NCBI GenBank assembly: GCA_030152625.1
Contig: JASLJD010000124.1
Span: forward strand, 1 to 7,736
Length of the DNA stretch: 7,736 nucleotides
From: Erysipelothrix sp.
Lineage (GTDB): Bacteria; Bacillota_I; Bacilli_A; Erysipelotrichales; Erysipelotrichaceae
Direction: 5' to 3'
In this document: positions 6,431 to 7,736 of the stretch, in pieces
Layout of the letters: the number at the start of each line of letters is the position of its first letter
Numbering within the stretch: the stretch's first letter is position 1
Program-made: the position numbers and the translations under genes
Notes under the pieces: model-generated
Seen by the model: only the letters and a program-made list of their open reading frames with translations
What the model was told of the DNA's origin: nothing
Databases searched by the model: none

Positions 6431-7017
6431 TGTTTCCCCCTTTCCAAGAGCAGCGATTGCAAGAATATTTTAATTTCTTCTTCTAAATCTTCCAAATCAT
6501 GATTGTTTTCAATGACATAGTCAGCATGTTGACGCTTGTATTCAGATGTTTTTTGGCGGAGCATTCTCTTTTCAGCATCGTCAGCTGCAATGCCACGTTT
6601 TTCCAAACGCTTTAAGCGCAATTCCTTATCCGCATCGACAACTAAAATATAGTCAAAAAGAGAAGCGAGATCCGCCTCAAAGAGAAGAGGGACTTCAAAG
6701 AAAATCAATGTTTCAGGGTGTTTCTCCATAATTTCAAGGGTTTCCTTCTTAACCAAAGAGAAAGCCCGCGATTCTAAAAGTTCCAATTCTTTCTCATCTT
6801 CAAAAACAATGGCTGCAATTTTTTCGAAATCTAAGTTCTTATCAGTGAAAACAGCTTCGCCGTAGCGTTCCTGCACATATTGATACAATTCTCTTCCTTC
6901 TTGATAATAAGCTTTGACCATCGCATCAAAGTCATAGACTGAATAAGATTGTTCTTTTAAGAAATGCGAGACACTGGATTTACCAGCTCCCATTGTCCCA
7001 GTAATGGCTACATACAT
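6406..7017 (-). CDS. coaE: Dephospho-CoA kinase
   Basis: CoaE phosphorylates the ribose 3'-hydroxyl of dephospho-CoA with ATP, the final step of coenzyme A synthesis. The 203-residue protein starts MYVAITG and has the P-loop GTMGAGKS (7-14). The DFDA segment (29-32) occupies the place of the conserved acidic substrate/catalytic motif. VPLLFE (109-114) and the lid RLKRLEKR (134-141) follow. Length fits the family. The usual HP dipeptide after the LNAxx segment is FS here (86-87). The frame is open further upstream to 7119, but that extension lies inside mutM. ATG 7017 places the P-loop at the normal distance from the N terminus and has AAGGAG at 7028-7033. One base separates the mutM stop from this start, and the 3' end overlaps dnaB. 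In Bacillus, nrdR lies between coaE and dnaB; it is absent here. Confidence 0.96.
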   Translation of the reverse strand: MYVAITGTMGAGKSSVSHFLKEQSYSVYDFDAMVKAYYQEGRELYQYVQERYGEAVFTDKNLDFEKIAAIVFEDEKELELLESRAFSLVKKETLEIMEKHPETLIFFEVPLLFEADLASLFDYILVVDADKELRLKRLEKRGIAADDAEKRMLRQKTSEYKRQHADYVIENNHDLEDLEEEIKIFLQSLLLERGKQWVQADID

Positions 7018-7018
7018 C

Positions 7019-7736
7019 TTAACGATACTCCTTTTGACATCGCGGACAAAAAGAACTTGTCCTTCCAGCAACTTTTGTTTTCTCCATGATTGTATCACAA
7101 CGATAACATGGCTCATCATAACGACCGTATGCTTTTAAATCAATTTGAAAGCGACCGCTAACATTTAAAGCTGAGGTGTAGGAACGAATCGTCGTCCCTC
7201 CTGCATGAATGGCTTGCTCTAAGATCTTGCGACTGGCTTCATAAAGGCAAGCATAATCGTTCTCGCCTAAATTTTCAGCAGGCATGGCTGGATGCAGTTT
7301 GCAGGCAAAAAGAATCTCATCGGCATAAATATTCCCAATCCCTGCAACGATATTTTGATCAAGAAGACAAGCTTTGATCGCCTTTCTTCGATGAGACAAA
7401 TTATCCTTTAAATAAGGGATACCGAAATCATCATCGAAAGGTTCAGGACCCAGTTTTTTCTTTTTAAAGTAAAGTTCAAGATCTTGAGTCACCGCCATAC
7501 GTGAAAATTTCCGAACATCTAAATAATGAAGTGAAGTTTCGCCTATTTGAATAATCAGATGAGTGTGCTTACTTTTACTAATCTTTTTTTCGTAAAGATG
7601 AAATTTGCCTTCCATCCTTAAATGAACAATCCAATAGTAAGCTCCTTCAAATTGGAAAATCAAATATTTCCCTCTACGAAAAACATCTTGCAATTCCCGA
7701 TTCATTAAAACCGATAAATCAAAATCGGAATCCTCT
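7019..7736 (-). CDS. mutM: Formamidopyrimidine-DNA glycosylase (Fpg/MutM), 5' end outside window
   Basis: MutM excises 8-oxoguanine and formamidopyrimidines from DNA and cleaves the abasic strand. The frame is open to the right edge, giving 238 visible residues of about 275; the N-terminal catalytic PELPEVE segment lies outside. The first ATG, at 7705, is not the start: in-frame codons upstream encode EDSDFDLSVL, aligning with the family's region before GRRGKFL. Numbering from the edge, RRGKY (20-24) holds the conserved beta-hairpin Lys. HLRMEGKF (38-45), DVRKFSRM (73-80) and the H2TH segment LDQNIVAGIGNIYADE (125-140) follow. The zinc finger has Cys210, Cys213, Cys230 and Cys233, with the lesion-binding Arg in GRTSS at 225. 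All visible functional residues are intact. It precedes coaE by one base; in Bacillus polA normally lies before mutM. Confidence 0.96.
   Translation of the reverse strand, partial: EDSDFDLSVLMNRELQDVFRRGKYLIFQFEGAYYWIVHLRMEGKFHLYEKKISKSKHTHLIIQIGETSLHYLDVRKFSRMAVTQDLELYFKKKKLGPEPFDDDFGIPYLKDNLSHRRKAIKACLLDQNIVAGIGNIYADEILFACKLHPAMPAENLGENDYACLYEASRKILEQAIHAGGTTIRSYTSALNVSGRFQIDLKAYGRYDEPCYRCDTIMEKTKVAGRTSSFCPRCQKEYR
7028..7033 (-). promoter_or_regulatory. Ribosome binding site that fixes the coaE start
   Basis: The minus strand reads AAGGAG, 10 bases before ATG 7017 and inside the last codons of mutM. It supports the short coaE start over the longer open frame beginning at 7119. Confidence 0.65.

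Noticed and set aside
7018..7119. Longer coaE start at ATG 7119
   Set aside because: The extra 34 residues are mutM's zinc-finger region read in another frame, and they would push the P-loop far from the N terminus.
7703..7705. ATG 7705 as the true mutM start
   Set aside because: The frame is open to the window edge, and the upstream residues align with the internal part of MutM; the essential N-terminal Pro would be missing.
1..7736. A defence, mobile or biosynthetic system
   Set aside because: Every gene is a recognisable housekeeping gene on one strand with tight spacing; there are no transposase, integrase, tRNA-edge or repeat signatures.

Overview
The window reads as a stretch of core chromosome from a low-GC Bacillota, most likely a member of Bacilli close to Erysipelotrichia. 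The reasons are the DnaB/DnaI pair, which are primosome proteins restricted to this branch, the order mutM-coaE-dnaB-dnaI, the short pyruvate kinase without the extra C-terminal domain found in Bacillus, and moderately AT-rich DNA. The genetic code looks standard: dnaI and the ROK kinase gene both end in TGA, which argues against Mycoplasma or Spiroplasma. The placement is an inference from gene content, not from a database match.

All eight genes lie on the minus strand, so transcription runs from right to left, and almost every base is coding. On the right is a DNA repair, cofactor and replication block: mutM (5' end outside the window), coaE, dnaB and dnaI. These are joined by a 1-base gap, a 25-base overlap and a 1-base overlap. 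A 64-base gap follows, the longest in the window. It holds an interrupted inverted repeat and a possible extended -10 promoter. On the left is a sugar catabolism block: pfkA, pyk, a ROK-family sugar kinase (probable glucokinase) and an M29 aminopeptidase that runs off the left edge. Its gaps are 17 and 28 bases, followed by a stop/start overlap.

Functionally, MutM removes oxidised purines, CoaE completes coenzyme A synthesis, and DnaB and DnaI load the replicative helicase. The ROK kinase, PfkA and Pyk supply the entry, commitment and last steps of glycolysis. The aminopeptidase probably recycles peptides.

I see no mobile element, CRISPR array, RNA gene, phage or defence system, and no convincing new multigene system. 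The points worth a second look are changes in otherwise conserved proteins: a ROK kinase without its zinc site, DnaI without its N-terminal cysteine cluster, PfkA with Ala at donor-site position 124, and CoaE without its HP motif. Others are a TTG start that overlaps a stop codon, an 11-bp perfect inverted repeat inside the ROK gene, a perfect DnaA box inside pfkA, and the close linkage of helicase-loading and glycolysis genes.
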